In this document: positions 1-10,632 of the stretch, piece by piece | Layout: every line of letters begins with the position of its first letter | Position numbering within the stretch: position 1 is the first letter of the stretch | NCBI RefSeq assembly: GCF_022429565.1 | Contig: NZ_CP092487.1 | Coordinates: 3,924,001-3,988,000 of the forward strand | DNA: 64,000 bases | Reading direction: 5' to 3' | From: Lutibacter sp. A64 | GTDB taxonomy: Bacteria; Bacteroidota; Bacteroidia; Flavobacteriales; Flavobacteriaceae | The notes under the pieces: generated by a model | Told to the model about the DNA's origin: nothing | The model's database searches: none | What the model saw: the letters and a program-made list of their open reading frames with translations, nothing else | Translations under genes and position numbers: made by a program

Positions 1-1
1 A

Positions 2-322
2 TTTAATGCTAGAACTCAAGAAAAACAAGGAAAAGTTTTACCTGTTGCAATTACTGTATATAAGGATAAATCTTTCGATTTTGTTATAAAAACTCCACCA
101 GCAGCAGTGCAAATTTTAGAAGCAGCTAAAGTTAAAAAAGGTTCAGCTGAACCAAATAGAAATAAAGTAGCTACAGTTACTTGGGATCAATTGAAAACAA
201 TTGCTGAAGATAAAATGGTAGATTTAAATGCATTTACTGTAGAGTCAGCTATGCTTATGATGGCAGGTACAGCACGTTCAATGGGAATTAGGGTAAAAGG
301 AGAAGCTCCTGTAAAACAATAA
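2..322 (+). CDS. rplK: 50S ribosomal protein L11, 3' part (5' end outside window)
   Basis: This is the C-terminal ~106 residues of ribosomal protein L11, which binds 23S rRNA at the GTPase-associated centre. The reading frame is open from the first bases, so the gene begins upstream of the window; the first in-frame ATG-like codon near 107 is internal. The visible part runs through the L11 core ([18 protein letters not shown], then the helical RNA-binding domain ending [13 protein letters not shown]). Its stop lies 15 nt before rplA, the usual rplK-rplA order. Identity is confident; only the N-terminal domain is missing. Confidence 0.96.
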   Translation, partial: FNARTQEKQGKVLPVAITVYKDKSFDFVIKTPPAAVQILEAAKVKKGSAEPNRNKVATVTWDQLKTIAEDKMVDLNAFTVESAMLMMAGTARSMGIRVKGEAPVKQ

Positions 323-337
323 AACAGTTATTAAAAA

Positions 338-1033
338 ATGGCAAAATTAACTAAAAAGCAAAAAGAAGCTGAAGCTAAGGTTGATAAAACTCAAACTTAC
401 AGTTTAAAAGATGCTTCTGCTTTAGTAAAAGAAATTACTAATGTAAATTTTGATGCATCTATTGATTTAGCTGTTAGATTAGGAGTTGATCCTCGTAAAG
501 CAAATCAAATGGTTAGAGGGGTAGTAACATTACCTCACGGAACCGGTAAAGATGTTAAAGTTTTAGCATTAGTAACTCCAGATAAAGAAGCAGATGCTAA
601 GGAAGCAGGTGCAGATTATGTTGGATTAGATGAATACCTTCAAAAAATTAAAGAAGGTTGGACAGATGTTGATGTTATAATCACTATGCCTAGTGTTATG
701 GGAAAATTAGGTCCATTAGGTCGAATTTTAGGACCTAGAGGTTTAATGCCAAACCCTAAAACAGGTACAGTAACAATGGATGTAGCGAAAGCTGTTACTG
801 AAGTTAAAGCTGGTAAAATTGACTTTAAAGTTGAAAAAACAGGGATTGTTCATGCTGCTATAGCTAAAGCATCGTTTTCTGCAGATAAAATTGCAGAAAA
901 TGCTAGTGAATTAATTCAAACTTTGGTAAAGTTAAAACCAACAGCTGCTAAAGGAACTTATGTTAAAAGCATTTATATGTCTAGTACTATGAGTCCAGGT
1001 ATAAGTATTGATACGAAATCAGTTAATAGTTAA
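338..1033 (+). CDS. rplA: 50S ribosomal protein L1
   Basis: L1 forms the mobile stalk at the ribosomal E site and, in many bacteria, represses its own operon by binding the rplK leader. The 231-residue product is full length. The signature segment around residues 118-145 ([20 protein letters not shown]) is intact. The ATG follows rplK by 15 nt and rplJ starts 12 nt after the stop, so it is translated from the rplK-rplA-rplJ-rplL message. Any L1 feedback site would lie in the rplK leader, outside the window. Confidence 0.97.
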   Translation: MAKLTKKQKEAEAKVDKTQTYSLKDASALVKEITNVNFDASIDLAVRLGVDPRKANQMVRGVVTLPHGTGKDVKVLALVTPDKEADAKEAGADYVGLDEYLQKIKEGWTDVDVIITMPSVMGKLGPLGRILGPRGLMPNPKTGTVTMDVAKAVTEVKAGKIDFKVEKTGIVHAAIAKASFSADKIAENASELIQTLVKLKPTAAKGTYVKSIYMSSTMSPGISIDTKSVNS

Positions 1034-1045
1034 AAAATAGAAATT

Positions 1046-1564
1046 ATGACTAGAGAAGAAAAATCACAAGTGATAGATGCTATAACAACAAAGTTAACTG
1101 ATCAAAATGTTATTTATTTAGCAGATATCTCAGGTTTAAATGCTTTAGACACCTCTAATTTACGTAGAGCTTGTTTTAAAGCAAATATAAAACTTGCAGT
1201 TGTTAAAAATACATTGCTAGAAAAAGCAATGATGAAATCGGATAAAGATTTTGGAGAATTACCTTCAGTATTAAAAGGGAATACTTCAATTATGTTATCT
1301 GATACTGGTAATGCACCAGCAAAATTAATAAAAGAATTTCGTAAAAAATCTGATAAGCCTTTATTAAAAGGAGCTTATGTTGCTGAAGCTATTTATGTTG
1401 GTGATGACCAATTAGAAACTTTAGTTAGCATTAAATCTAAAGAAGAAGTTATTGGAGAAATCGTTACGATTTTACAATCACCAGCTAAAAATGTTATTTC
1501 AGCATTACAGTCAGGTGGCACAAAATTATCTGGTATAATTAAGACATTATCAGAAAAAGAATAA
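1046..1564 (+). CDS. rplJ: 50S ribosomal protein L10
   Basis: L10 is the base of the L7/L12 stalk; its C-terminal helix carries L7/L12 dimers. The 172-residue product starts MTREEKSQVIDAITTKLTD, has the typical KNTLLEKA motif near residues 54-62, and ends with the helical L7/L12-binding tail. It is 12 nt after rplA and 42 nt before rplL. L10-L7/L12 complexes often regulate this operon in bacteria, but I see no obvious structured leader in the short rplA-rplJ gap. Confidence 0.96.
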   Translation: MTREEKSQVIDAITTKLTDQNVIYLADISGLNALDTSNLRRACFKANIKLAVVKNTLLEKAMMKSDKDFGELPSVLKGNTSIMLSDTGNAPAKLIKEFRKKSDKPLLKGAYVAEAIYVGDDQLETLVSIKSKEEVIGEIVTILQSPAKNVISALQSGGTKLSGIIKTLSEKE

Positions 1565-1606
1565 GCGCACTAATAAACTAATATAATAAAAATTAAACAA
1601 AGAGAA

Positions 1607-1981
1607 ATGGCAGATTTAAAAGATTTCGCAGAACAACTTGTTAACTTAACAGTAAAAGAAGTAAACGAGTTAGCTAATATTTTAAAAGACGAGTATGGTA
1701 TTGAGCCAGCTGCAGCAGCAGTTGCAGTAGCAGGTCCAGCAGCAGGTGGAGCAGCAGAAGAAGAAGCTCAAACTGAATTTGATGTAATTTTAAAAGCAGC
1801 AGGTGGTTCTAAATTAGCAGTTGTAAAACTAGTTAAAGAATTAACTGGTTTAGGATTAAAAGAAGCTAAAGGTGTTGTAGATAGCGCACCAGCACCAGTA
1901 AAAGAAGGTGTTTCTAAAGAAGAAGCTGAAGCATTAAAAGCATCATTAGAAGAAGCTGGAGCAGAGGTTGAGCTTAAATAA
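1607..1981 (+). CDS. rplL: 50S ribosomal protein L7/L12
   Basis: The stalk protein that recruits translation GTPases. Its 124 residues have the standard plan: an N-terminal dimerisation region ([22 protein letters not shown]), an alanine- and glycine-rich flexible hinge at about residues 36-55, and a globular C-terminal domain from [10 protein letters not shown] to the end. It is the last ribosomal gene before rpoB, followed by a strong hairpin at 2007-2040. An open frame on the opposite strand of this gene is only a consequence of its repetitive Ala/Glu codons. Confidence 0.97.
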   Translation: MADLKDFAEQLVNLTVKEVNELANILKDEYGIEPAAAAVAVAGPAAGGAAEEEAQTEFDVILKAAGGSKLAVVKLVKELTGLGLKEAKGVVDSAPAPVKEGVSKEEAEALKASLEEAGAEVELK

Positions 1982-2006
1982 GCTAACAACAGCTAAAACA
2001 ATTTAA

Positions 2007-2040
2007 GGTTTAGGTCTGGGGCAATCCTAAGACCTAAACC
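2007..2040 (+). terminator. Hairpin between rplL and rpoB (attenuator or processing site)
   Basis: An 11-bp perfect stem (GGTTTAGGTCT at 2007-2017 with AGACCTAAACC at 2030-2040) encloses a 12-nt loop. It is followed by ATTTTG rather than a long U run, so it looks like a partial terminator, attenuator or RNA processing site that would set the stalk-protein to polymerase ratio. In E. coli this same spacer holds an attenuator and an RNase III site; the role here is inferred. Confidence 0.6.
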
Positions 2041-2100
2041 ATTTTGCGTATATATTCGTTCTTATATTTTAATAGTTTTTTAACTTAAAGTTTTTGTCCA

Positions 2101-5100
2101 TTGGCATCAAAAAATTTCACCGAAAGAATAAACTTTGCATCAGCTAAATTGGTAACTGAATATCCAGATTTTTTAGATATTCAGGTTAAATCGTTTCAAG
2201 ATTTTTTCCAATTAAAAACTAAAGCTGACGAACGAAGTACCGAAGGCTTATATAAAACCTTCCTTGACAACTTCCCAATTACAGATACTCGTAACCAATT
2301 TGTGTTAGAGTTTATAGATTACTTTGTAGATCCTCCTCGATATTCTATTCAAGAATGTATAGAGAGAGGTCTTACTTATTGTGTGCCTTTAAAAGCACGC
2401 TTAAAGTTGTACTGTACAGATCCTGAACATGAAGATTTTGAAACTATTGTTCAAGATGTGTATTTAGGTACAATTCCTTATATGACAAATAGTGGTACTT
2501 TTGTTATTAATGGAGCTGAAAGAGTTGTAGTTTCTCAATTACACCGTTCTCCTGGAGTATTCTTTGGACAATCATTCCACGCAAACGGAACAAAATTATA
2601 TTCTGCAAGAGTAATTCCTTTTAAAGGTTCTTGGATAGAGTTTGCAACTGATATCAATCAAGTAATGTATGCTTATATTGATAGAAAGAAAAAATTACCA
2701 GTAACTACATTGTTTAGAGCAATTGGTTACGAAAGAGATAAAGATATTCTTGAAATTTTTGATCTTGCTGAAGAAATTAAAGTTTCTAAAAGCGGTCTAA
2801 AAAAAGTATTAGGTAGAAAATTAGCTGCACGTGTATTAAAAACTTGGTTTGAAGACTTTGTTGATGAAGATACAGGAGAGGTTGTTTCTATTGAAAGAAA
2901 TGAAATTGTATTAGATAGAGATACAATTTTAGAAAAAGAACAAATAGAAGAAATTATAGAGTCTGGAGCTAGAACCATTTTACTTCATAAAGAAGATAAT
3001 GAAATGGCAGATTATGCAATTATTCATAACACGCTACAAAAAGATCCAACAAACTCTGAAAAAGAAGCTGTTGAACATATATACAGACAATTACGTAATG
3101 CTGAACCGCCAGATTTTGAAACTGCGAAAGGTATTATAGATAAACTATTCTTTTCTGAACAACGTTATAACTTAGGTGAAGTTGGACGTTACAGAATGAA
3201 TAAAAAACTTGGTCTAAACGAAGATATAAATCAAAAAGTTTTAACAAAATTAGATATTATTACCATAATCAAAAACTTGATTAAATTGGTAAATTCTAAA
3301 GCTGAAGTAGATGATATTGACCACTTATCTAACCGTCGTGTTAGAACTGTTGGTGAACAATTAGCTAGTCAGTTTGGTGTTGGTTTATCTCGTATGGCTC
3401 GTACCATTCGTGAACGTATGAATGTTCGTGATAATGAGGTGTTTACACCTATTGATTTAATTAATGCTAAAACATTATCATCAGTAATTAATTCATTCTT
3501 TGGAACCAATCAGTTATCTCAATTTATGGATCAAACTAATCCATTAGCAGAGATTACACACAAACGTAGATTATCAGCATTAGGACCTGGAGGTTTATCT
3601 AGAGAAAGAGCCGGATTTGAGGTGCGTGATGTTCACTATACACATTACGGGCGTTTATGTCCAATTGAAACACCTGAGGGGCCAAATATTGGTTTAATTT
3701 CATCTTTAGCAGTATTTGCAAAAGTAAATAACTTAGGGTTTATTGAAACTCCATATAGAGAGGTTATTGATGGAAATGTTAATATTTCTGAAGAACCTAG
3801 ATATTTAAGTGCTGAAGAAGAGGAAGGAATGAAATTTGCACAGTCAAATTTACCTTTAGATGATTCTGGTAAATTTACTGATGAAAAAATTATTGTTCGT
3901 GAAGAAGCAGATTATCCGGTTGTTGAACCTTCTATGGTTAACTTTATGGATGTTGCTCCTAATCAAATAGCTTCTATATCTGCATCTTTAATTCCATTTT
4001 TGGAACATGATGATGCGAATAGAGCATTGATGGGATCGAATATGATGCGTCAGGCTGTACCTTTATTAAAACCAGAGTCACCAATTGTTGGTACTGGTTT
4101 AGAATTAAGAGTCGCTAAAGATTCACGTATTTTAATGAATGCTGAAGGGCCAGGAGTCGTAGAATATGTAGATGCAAATACTATTACTATTAAATACGAT
4201 AAGACAGATGAAGATCGTATGGTTAGTTTTGAAGGTGATAGTAAATCATATAACCTAATTAAATTTAGAAAAACAAATCAAGGAACTTCTATTAATCTAA
4301 AACCTATTGTTCAAAAAGGAGATAGAGTAGAAGAAGGACAAGTACTTTGTGAAGGTTATGCAACAGAAAAAGGAGAATTAGCACTTGGTAGAAATATGAA
4401 AGTAGCCTTTATGCCTTGGAAAGGGTATAACTTTGAGGATGCGATTGTAATTTCTGAAAAAGTGGTAAAAGAAGATATATTTACTTCTATCCATATTGAT
4501 GAGTATTCTTTAGAAGTTAGAGATACAAAATTAGGAGCAGAAGAATTAACTAATGATATTCCTAATGTTTCAGAAGAGGCTACTAAAGACTTAGATGAGA
4601 ATGGAATGATTAGAATTGGAGCTGAAGTTAAACCTGGAGATATTTTAATTGGTAAAATTACTCCAAAAGGTGAATCAGACCCTACTCCTGAAGAAAAATT
4701 ATTAAGAGCTATCTTTGGTGATAAAGCTGGTGATGTAAAAGATGCATCTTTAAAAGCTTCTCCATCATTAAGGGGGGTAGTAATTGATAAAAAATTATTT
4801 GAAAGAGCTGTTAAAGATAAATCTAAACGAGCTCAAGATAAAGTTAGTATTGCTAATTTAGAAAGTAAATATACTGCTAAATTAGAAGATTTAAGATCTG
4901 TTCTTATTGAAAAATTATTTACTTTAGTTAGTGGAAAAACTTCTCAAGGTGTATTAAATGACCTTGGTGAGGAAATACTAATAAAGGGTAAGAAATTTAC
5001 TTTAAAGATGTTAAATGCTGTTCCAGACTTTAATTATTTAACCAAAGGTGTTTGGACTACAGATGATCATATTAATATGCTTGTTACAGAATTAATTCAC

Positions 5101-5916
5101 AATTATAAAATTAAAGTGAATGATTTACAAGGAGCTCTGAGACGTGAGAAATTTACTGTTTCTGTTGGAGATGAATTACCTGCAGGAATTTTAAAACTTG
5201 CTAAAATTTATATCGCTAAAAAACGTAAGTTAAAAGTGGGTGATAAAATGGCAGGTCGTCACGGAAATAAAGGTATTGTTGCACGTATTGTTCGTCAAGA
5301 AGATATGCCTTTCTTAGAAGATGGTACCCCAGTAGATATAGTGCTAAACCCACTTGGTGTACCTTCTCGTATGAATATTGGTCAAATTTATGAAACTGTT
5401 CTAGGTTGGGCAGGTCAAAAATTAGGAACCAAATATGCAACACCAATATTTGATGGAGCAAGTATTGATGAAATTACTAAAATAACTGACAAAGCAGGTG
5501 TACCACAATACGGTCATACATATTTATATGATGGAGGTACAGGAGAACGTTTTGACCAAAAAGCAACGGTAGGTGTAATTTATATGATTAAACTAGGTCA
5601 TATGATTGATGATAAAATGCACGCACGTTCTATAGGTCCTTACTCATTAATTACACAACAACCATTAGGTGGTAAAGCACAATTTGGAGGTCAACGTTTT
5701 GGTGAGATGGAGGTTTGGGCACTTGAGGCTTATGGTGCTTCTAGTACATTACGTGAAATTTTAACTGTAAAATCTGATGATGTTATGGGTAGAGCTAAGA
5801 CGTATGAGGCCATTGTAAAAGGTGATGCTATGCCAGAACCTGGATTGCCAGAATCATTTAACGTATTAATGCACGAACTTAGAGGTCTTGGATTAGACGT
5901 TAGATTAGAAGAATAA
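2101..5916 (+). CDS. rpoB: DNA-directed RNA polymerase subunit beta
   Basis: The 1271-residue beta subunit, which forms half of the catalytic cleft and the rifampicin pocket. Conserved blocks are intact: the [16 protein letters not shown] region, the rifampicin cluster ([26 protein letters not shown] in two overlapping parts, with susceptible-type residues), the [20 protein letters not shown] equivalent, GRHGNKG and the C-terminal [25 protein letters not shown]. The start is TTG: an in-frame stop at 2086-2088 leaves no upstream ATG, and the next methionine is over 100 residues in. It lies 119 nt after rplL, past a hairpin, and is followed by rpoC. Confidence 0.97.
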   Translation: MASKNFTERINFASAKLVTEYPDFLDIQVKSFQDFFQLKTKADERSTEGLYKTFLDNFPITDTRNQFVLEFIDYFVDPPRYSIQECIERGLTYCVPLKARLKLYCTDPEHEDFETIVQDVYLGTIPYMTNSGTFVINGAERVVVSQLHRSPGVFFGQSFHANGTKLYSARVIPFKGSWIEFATDINQVMYAYIDRKKKLPVTTLFRAIGYERDKDILEIFDLAEEIKVSKSGLKKVLGRKLAARVLKTWFEDFVDEDTGEVVSIERNEIVLDRDTILEKEQIEEIIESGARTILLHKEDNEMADYAIIHNTLQKDPTNSEKEAVEHIYRQLRNAEPPDFETAKGIIDKLFFSEQRYNLGEVGRYRMNKKLGLNEDINQKVLTKLDIITIIKNLIKLVNSKAEVDDIDHLSNRRVRTVGEQLASQFGVGLSRMARTIRERMNVRDNEVFTPIDLINAKTLSSVINSFFGTNQLSQFMDQTNPLAEITHKRRLSALGPGGLSRERAGFEVRDVHYTHYGRLCPIETPEGPNIGLISSLAVFAKVNNLGFIETPYREVIDGNVNISEEPRYLSAEEEEGMKFAQSNLPLDDSGKFTDEKIIVREEADYPVVEPSMVNFMDVAPNQIASISASLIPFLEHDDANRALMGSNMMRQAVPLLKPESPIVGTGLELRVAKDSRILMNAEGPGVVEYVDANTITIKYDKTDEDRMVSFEGDSKSYNLIKFRKTNQGTSINLKPIVQKGDRVEEGQVLCEGYATEKGELALGRNMKVAFMPWKGYNFEDAIVISEKVVKEDIFTSIHIDEYSLEVRDTKLGAEELTNDIPNVSEEATKDLDENGMIRIGAEVKPGDILIGKITPKGESDPTPEEKLLRAIFGDKAGDVKDASLKASPSLRGVVIDKKLFERAVKDKSKRAQDKVSIANLESKYTAKLEDLRSVLIEKLFTLVSGKTSQGVLNDLGEEILIKGKKFTLKMLNAVPDFNYLTKGVWTTDDHINMLVTELIHNYKIKVNDLQGALRREKFTVSVGDELPAGILKLAKIYIAKKRKLKVGDKMAGRHGNKGIVARIVRQEDMPFLEDGTPVDIVLNPLGVPSRMNIGQIYETVLGWAGQKLGTKYATPIFDGASIDEITKITDKAGVPQYGHTYLYDGGTGERFDQKATVGVIYMIKLGHMIDDKMHARSIGPYSLITQQPLGGKAQFGGQRFGEMEVWALEAYGASSTLREILTVKSDDVMGRAKTYEAIVKGDAMPEPGLPESFNVLMHELRGLGLDVRLEE

Positions 5917-5929
5917 TTTAAGTAAACAC

Positions 5930-5994
5930 TATTCAGTCTCAGTTATTAATAAACTGTGACTGAATACTGAATACTGCCAACCAATTACTGAATA
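5930..5994 (+). repeat. Stem-loop plus CTGAATA heptamers in the rpoB-rpoC spacer
   Basis: The arms at 5931-5944 and 5952-5965 pair as 14 bp with a single T-T mismatch around a 7-nt loop. The heptamer CTGAATA occurs at 5960-5966, 5967-5973 and 5988-5994, and its complement TATTCAG lies at 5930-5936, so the left arm could pair with any of the three copies. There is no U tract, so a processing, stability or translation-control element is more likely than a terminator. Function is unknown. Confidence 0.6.
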
Positions 5995-6003
5995 CTATAA
6001 AAA

Positions 6004-9000
6004 ATGGCAAGAAAAACTGATAAATACACTGTAAAAAAGTTTAATAAAATTTCAATTGGTTTATCATCTCCAGAAGCAATTCTAGAGAAATCAAACGGAG
6101 AAGTATTAAAACCAGAAACTATAAATTATCGTACGCATAAACCAGAAAGAGATGGTTTGTTTTGTGAACGAATTTTTGGACCTATAAAAGATTATGAATG
6201 TGCTTGTGGTAAATACAAGAGAATTCGTTATAAAGGTATTGTTTGTGACCGTTGTGGTGTAGAAGTTACAGAAAAAAAAGTACGTAGAGATAGAGTAGGA
6301 CATATTAATTTAGTTGTTCCTGTAGCTCATATTTGGTACTTTAAATCATTACCTAACAAAATGGGATACCTTTTAGGTTTACCATCTAAAAAGTTAGATA
6401 TGATTATTTACTACGAACGTTATGTAGTAATACAACCTGCAGGAGCAAAAAATGCAGAAGGAGAACCATTGCAAAAAATGGACTTCTTAACTGAAGAAGA
6501 ATATTTAGATATTTTAGAAACTTTTCCAGTTGAAAATCAATATTTAGATGATAGTGACCCAGATAAGTTTATCGCTAAAATGGGTGCTGCTTGTTTAATC
6601 GATTTATTTAATAGAATTGATTTAGACGAATTATCTTATGAATTGCGTCATAAAGCAAACACAGAAACATCTAAACAACGTAAAACAGAAGCATTAAAAA
6701 GATTAAACGTAGTTGAATCTTTTAGAGATGCTAATAAAAATAGAGAAAACCGTCCAGAATGGATGATAATGAAAGTAATTCCGGTAACACCACCAGAATT
6801 ACGTCCATTAGTGCCATTAGATGGTGGTAGATTTGCAACATCAGATTTAAATGATTTATACAGAAGGGTAATTATTAGAAACAATCGTTTAAAACGTTTG
6901 GTTGAAATAAAAGCACCAGAAGTAATTTTACGTAATGAAAAACGTATGTTACAAGAATCTGTAGATTCATTATTTGACAATACTCGTAAATCTTCAGCTG
7001 TAAAAACAGAATCTAATCGTCCATTAAAATCATTATCAGATTCATTAAAAGGTAAGCAAGGACGTTTCCGTCAAAACTTACTTGGTAAACGTGTTGATTA
7101 TTCTGCACGTTCTGTAATTGTTGTTGGACCAGAATTAAAATTATACGAATGTGGATTGCCAAAAGATATGGCAGCTGAATTGTACAAACCTTTTGTTATT
7201 AGAAAATTAATAGAAAGGGGTATTGTAAAAACAGTAAAATCTGCTAAGAAAATTATAGATAAAAGAGAACCAGTTGTATGGGATATCTTAGAGAATGTTT
7301 TAAAAGGACATCCTGTAATGTTAAACCGTGCACCTACGTTACACAGATTGGGTATACAAGCTTTCCAACCAAAATTAATTGAAGGAAAAGCAATCCAATT
7401 ACACCCATTGGTATGTACGGCATTTAACGCCGATTTTGATGGGGATCAAATGGCGGTTCACTTACCATTAGGACCTGAGGCTATTTTAGAGTGTCAGTTA
7501 TTAATGTTAGCATCACATAATATATTAAATCCAGCAAATGGAGCACCAGTAACAGTTCCTTCTCAGGATATGGTACTTGGTTTATATTATATGACTAAAG
7601 AAAGAAAATCTACTCCAGAACATAAAATTAAAGGAGAAGGTTTAACTTTTTACTCTCCGCAAGAAGTAACAATAGCTTTTAACGAAAAAGCTGTAGACTT
7701 AAATGCAAGTATTAAAGTTAAAACTAAAGACTTTGATGATGAAGGAGTTTTGGTTGACCAAATTATTGAAACTACTGTTGGTAGAGTTTTATTTAATGAA
7801 GTTGTACCAGAAGCTGCAGGTTATGTAAATGAAGTATTAAATAAAAAATCATTAAGAGACATTATTGGTTACATTTTAAAAGTAACCGATGTTCCTACTA
7901 CTGGAAAATTCTTAGATGATATGAAATCAATGGGATATAGTTTTGCATTCCGTGGTGGTTTATCATTTAGTTTGGGAGATATTATTATTCCTCCAGAAAA
8001 AGTTGATATGATTGCAACTGCAAATGCTCAAGTTGACAATATTATGGCTAACTATAATATGGGTATGTTAACAAATAAAGAGCGTTACAACCAGGTAATT
8101 GATATTTGGGGTTCTACAAACAACCGTTTAACAGAACTATCAATGAAACGTTTGCGTGAAGATCAACAAGGGTTTAACTCTGTATTTATGATGCTTGATT
8201 CTGGTGCAAGGGGTTCTAAAGAACAAATTCGTCAGTTAACAGGTATGCGTGGATTAATGGCGAAACCTAAAAAATCTACAGCAAGTGGTGGAGAAATTAT
8301 TGAAAATCCAATTCTTTCTAACTTTAAAGAAGGTTTATCAATTCTTGAATACTTTATTTCTACTCACGGTGCTCGTAAAGGTTTAGCGGATACAGCATTG
8401 AAAACTGCCGATGCAGGTTATTTAACACGTCGTTTAGTTGATGTTTCTCAAGATGTTATTGTAAACGAACACGATTGTGGTACTTTAAGAGGATTGGTTG
8501 TTCAACCACTTAAAAAGAATGATGAGATAGTTGAGTCGTTAGGTGAAAGAATTGTAGGTCGTGTATCATTACATGATGTTTCAGACCCTATTACTGAAGA
8601 AATATTAGTACATTCAGGTGAATTAATTACACCTGAAATTGCAAAAATAATTGAAAGCTCTGCAGTTGATAGTGTAGAAGTTCGTTCTGCATTAACTTGT
8701 GAAGCTAAAAAAGGTATTTGTGCACAGTGTTATGGAAATAGCTTGTCTACAAATAAAATGGTTCAAATTGGAGAAGCTGTGGGTGTTGTAGCCGCACAAT
8801 CTATTGGAGAACCAGGTACACAGTTAACATTAAGAACTTTCCACGTTGGTGGGGTTGCAGGTAATATTTCAGAAAATAATAAGTTAATTTCTAAATTTGC
8901 GGGTAAAGCTCAAATTGAAGATTTAAGAACTGTTGCAGGTACAGACTCTGACGGAACTCCTATTGATATTGTTATTTCTAGAACATCAGAAGTAAAAATT

Positions 9001-10278
9001 ATTGATGAGAAATCTGGATTAACATTAAGTGCAAATAACATTCCTTATGGTTCAACTGTATATATTGCAGATGGAGAAAAAGTTAAGAAAAACGATGTTA
9101 TGTGTAAATGGGATCCATTTAACGGTGTTATTGTTTCAGAATTTGCAGGAACTATTCAGTTTGAAAATATTGAAAAAGGTCTTAATTACCTTGTAGAAAT
9201 TGATGAACAAACTGGTTTCCAAGAAAAAGTAATTATTGAATCTAAAAATAAAAAGACTATTCCTACATTATTATTGAAAGATGATAATGATAATGTAATT
9301 AGATCGTATAACCTACCTGTAGGTGCGCATTTAATTGTTGAAGATGGCGATAAAATTGCATCAGGAATGATAATCGTTAAAATTCCTCGTAAATCAGGAC
9401 GATCTGGTGATATTACAGGAGGTTTACCACGTGTAACAGAATTATTTGAAGCACGTAATCCTTCTAATCCAGCTGTTGTTTCTCAAATTGATGGAGTTGT
9501 ATCTTTTGGAAAAATTAAACGTGGTAATAGAGAAATTATAGTTGAATCTAAATTAGGAGATGTTAAAAAGTATTTAATAAAACTTTCTAATCAAATTCTA
9601 GTTCAAGAGAATGACTTTATTAAAGCTGGTATGCCACTTTCTGAAGGAGCTGTTACACCAAATGATATTTTAAATATTGAAGGACCTGCTAAAGTTCAGG
9701 AATATTTAGTAAATGAAATTCAAGAGGTGTACCGTTTACAAGGGGTGAAAATTAATGACAAACACTTTGAAGTTGTTGTACGTCAAATGATGCGTAAAGT
9801 TAGAATTATTGATTCTGGAGATACATTATTCTTAGAAAATCAATTAATTCATAAAAATGACTTTATTGAGCAAAATGACAATATTTATGGAATGAAAGTT
9901 GTTGAAAATGCAGGAGATTCTACCAATTTAAAAGAAGGTCAAATTGTTACACCGCGTCAATTAAGAGATGAAAACTCTGTATTACGTAGAGAAGATAAAG
10001 CCTTAGTTGAAGCTAGAGATGCAAAACCAGCTACAGCAGAACAAATTTTACAAGGTATTACAAGAGCATCTTTACAAACTAAATCGTTTATTTCTGCAGC
10101 TTCCTTCCAGGAAACTACAAAAGTATTAAACGAAGCCGCTGTAAGTGGTAAAGTTGATGATTTAGAAGGGTTAAAAGAAAATGTAATTGTAGGTAAACGT
10201 ATTCCTGCAGGTACAGGTATGAGAATATATGATAATATTATTGTAGGTTCTCAAGAAGAAATGGATTCAAACCTTTAA
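6004..10278 (+). CDS. rpoC: DNA-directed RNA polymerase subunit beta'
   Basis: The 1424-residue beta' subunit with the catalytic magnesium site. The zinc-binding element near the N terminus has C66, C68, C81 and C84. The absolutely conserved NADFDGD motif sits at residues 475-481. A second cysteine cluster (CGTLRGL, then [13 protein letters not shown]) binds the second zinc. The trigger-loop and bridge-helix region ([12 protein letters not shown] ... [23 protein letters not shown], quoted in parts) is intact. It starts with ATG 87 nt after rpoB and ends 2 nt before the DUF3467 gene, so all are likely co-transcribed. Confidence 0.97.
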   Translation: MARKTDKYTVKKFNKISIGLSSPEAILEKSNGEVLKPETINYRTHKPERDGLFCERIFGPIKDYECACGKYKRIRYKGIVCDRCGVEVTEKKVRRDRVGHINLVVPVAHIWYFKSLPNKMGYLLGLPSKKLDMIIYYERYVVIQPAGAKNAEGEPLQKMDFLTEEEYLDILETFPVENQYLDDSDPDKFIAKMGAACLIDLFNRIDLDELSYELRHKANTETSKQRKTEALKRLNVVESFRDANKNRENRPEWMIMKVIPVTPPELRPLVPLDGGRFATSDLNDLYRRVIIRNNRLKRLVEIKAPEVILRNEKRMLQESVDSLFDNTRKSSAVKTESNRPLKSLSDSLKGKQGRFRQNLLGKRVDYSARSVIVVGPELKLYECGLPKDMAAELYKPFVIRKLIERGIVKTVKSAKKIIDKREPVVWDILENVLKGHPVMLNRAPTLHRLGIQAFQPKLIEGKAIQLHPLVCTAFNADFDGDQMAVHLPLGPEAILECQLLMLASHNILNPANGAPVTVPSQDMVLGLYYMTKERKSTPEHKIKGEGLTFYSPQEVTIAFNEKAVDLNASIKVKTKDFDDEGVLVDQIIETTVGRVLFNEVVPEAAGYVNEVLNKKSLRDIIGYILKVTDVPTTGKFLDDMKSMGYSFAFRGGLSFSLGDIIIPPEKVDMIATANAQVDNIMANYNMGMLTNKERYNQVIDIWGSTNNRLTELSMKRLREDQQGFNSVFMMLDSGARGSKEQIRQLTGMRGLMAKPKKSTASGGEIIENPILSNFKEGLSILEYFISTHGARKGLADTALKTADAGYLTRRLVDVSQDVIVNEHDCGTLRGLVVQPLKKNDEIVESLGERIVGRVSLHDVSDPITEEILVHSGELITPEIAKIIESSAVDSVEVRSALTCEAKKGICAQCYGNSLSTNKMVQIGEAVGVVAAQSIGEPGTQLTLRTFHVGGVAGNISENNKLISKFAGKAQIEDLRTVAGTDSDGTPIDIVISRTSEVKIIDEKSGLTLSANNIPYGSTVYIADGEKVKKNDVMCKWDPFNGVIVSEFAGTIQFENIEKGLNYLVEIDEQTGFQEKVIIESKNKKTIPTLLLKDDNDNVIRSYNLPVGAHLIVEDGDKIASGMIIVKIPRKSGRSGDITGGLPRVTELFEARNPSNPAVVSQIDGVVSFGKIKRGNREIIVESKLGDVKKYLIKLSNQILVQENDFIKAGMPLSEGAVTPNDILNIEGPAKVQEYLVNEIQEVYRLQGVKINDKHFEVVVRQMMRKVRIIDSGDTLFLENQLIHKNDFIEQNDNIYGMKVVENAGDSTNLKEGQIVTPRQLRDENSVLRREDKALVEARDAKPATAEQILQGITRASLQTKSFISAASFQETTKVLNEAAVSGKVDDLEGLKENVIVGKRIPAGTGMRIYDNIIVGSQEEMDSNL

Positions 10279-10280
10279 TT

Positions 10281-10595
10281 ATGAGTGATCAAAAACCTAA
10301 AAAAGAAGGACAAATTAATATTGAATTAGATGATAAAACTGCTGAAGGAACTTATTCTAACTTAGCAATTATTAATCATTCTGTTTCAGAATTTATTGTA
10401 GATTTTGTTAGTGTAATGCCGGGGCAACCTAAGGCTAAAGTAAAATCGAGAATAATACTTACTCCTCAGCACGCTAAGAGGTTGGTAAAAGCTTTAGCTG
10501 ATAATGTGCATAGGTTTGAACAAAGTCACGGAGAAATTAAAGATTATGAGCAGCCTCCAATACCAATGAATTTTGGTCCTACAGGCGAAGCATAA
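10281..10595 (+). CDS. DUF3467 family protein
   Basis: A 104-residue protein of the DUF3467 family, found directly after rpoC in many Bacteroidota. It starts 2 nt after the rpoC stop, so it is almost certainly translated from the same message. The fold is small and mostly beta (INIELDDKTAEGTYSNLAII, then FVSVMPGQPKAKVKSRIILTP), with a helical segment HAKRLVKALADNVHRFE. It has no signal peptide or catalytic motif. The function is not known; constant linkage to rpoC suggests a role near transcription, which is inference only. Confidence 0.85.
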   Translation: MSDQKPKKEGQINIELDDKTAEGTYSNLAIINHSVSEFIVDFVSVMPGQPKAKVKSRIILTPQHAKRLVKALADNVHRFEQSHGEIKDYEQPPIPMNFGPTGEA

Positions 10596-10601
10596 AAAAT
10601 T

Positions 10602-10632
10602 AAAGCCGAACATTTATTTGTTCGGCTTTTTT
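10602..10632. terminator. Intrinsic terminator after the rpoBC operon
   Basis: An 11-bp perfect stem (AAAGCCGAACA at 10602-10612, TGTTCGGCTTT at 10619-10629) with a 6-nt loop runs into a T tract. It ends the rpl-rpoBC-DUF3467 transcript. The A-rich left flank means it can also act on the convergent MocR gene, whose stop codon overlaps the T tract at 10631. Confidence 0.88.

Noticed and set aside
1768-1989. Open frame antisense to rplL
   Set aside because: It mirrors the Ala/Glu-rich codons of rplL and has no promoter or homology; a shadow.
3480-3720. Possible rifampicin-resistance substitutions in rpoB
   Set aside because: The cluster region shows the usual susceptible-type residues as far as I can align by eye.
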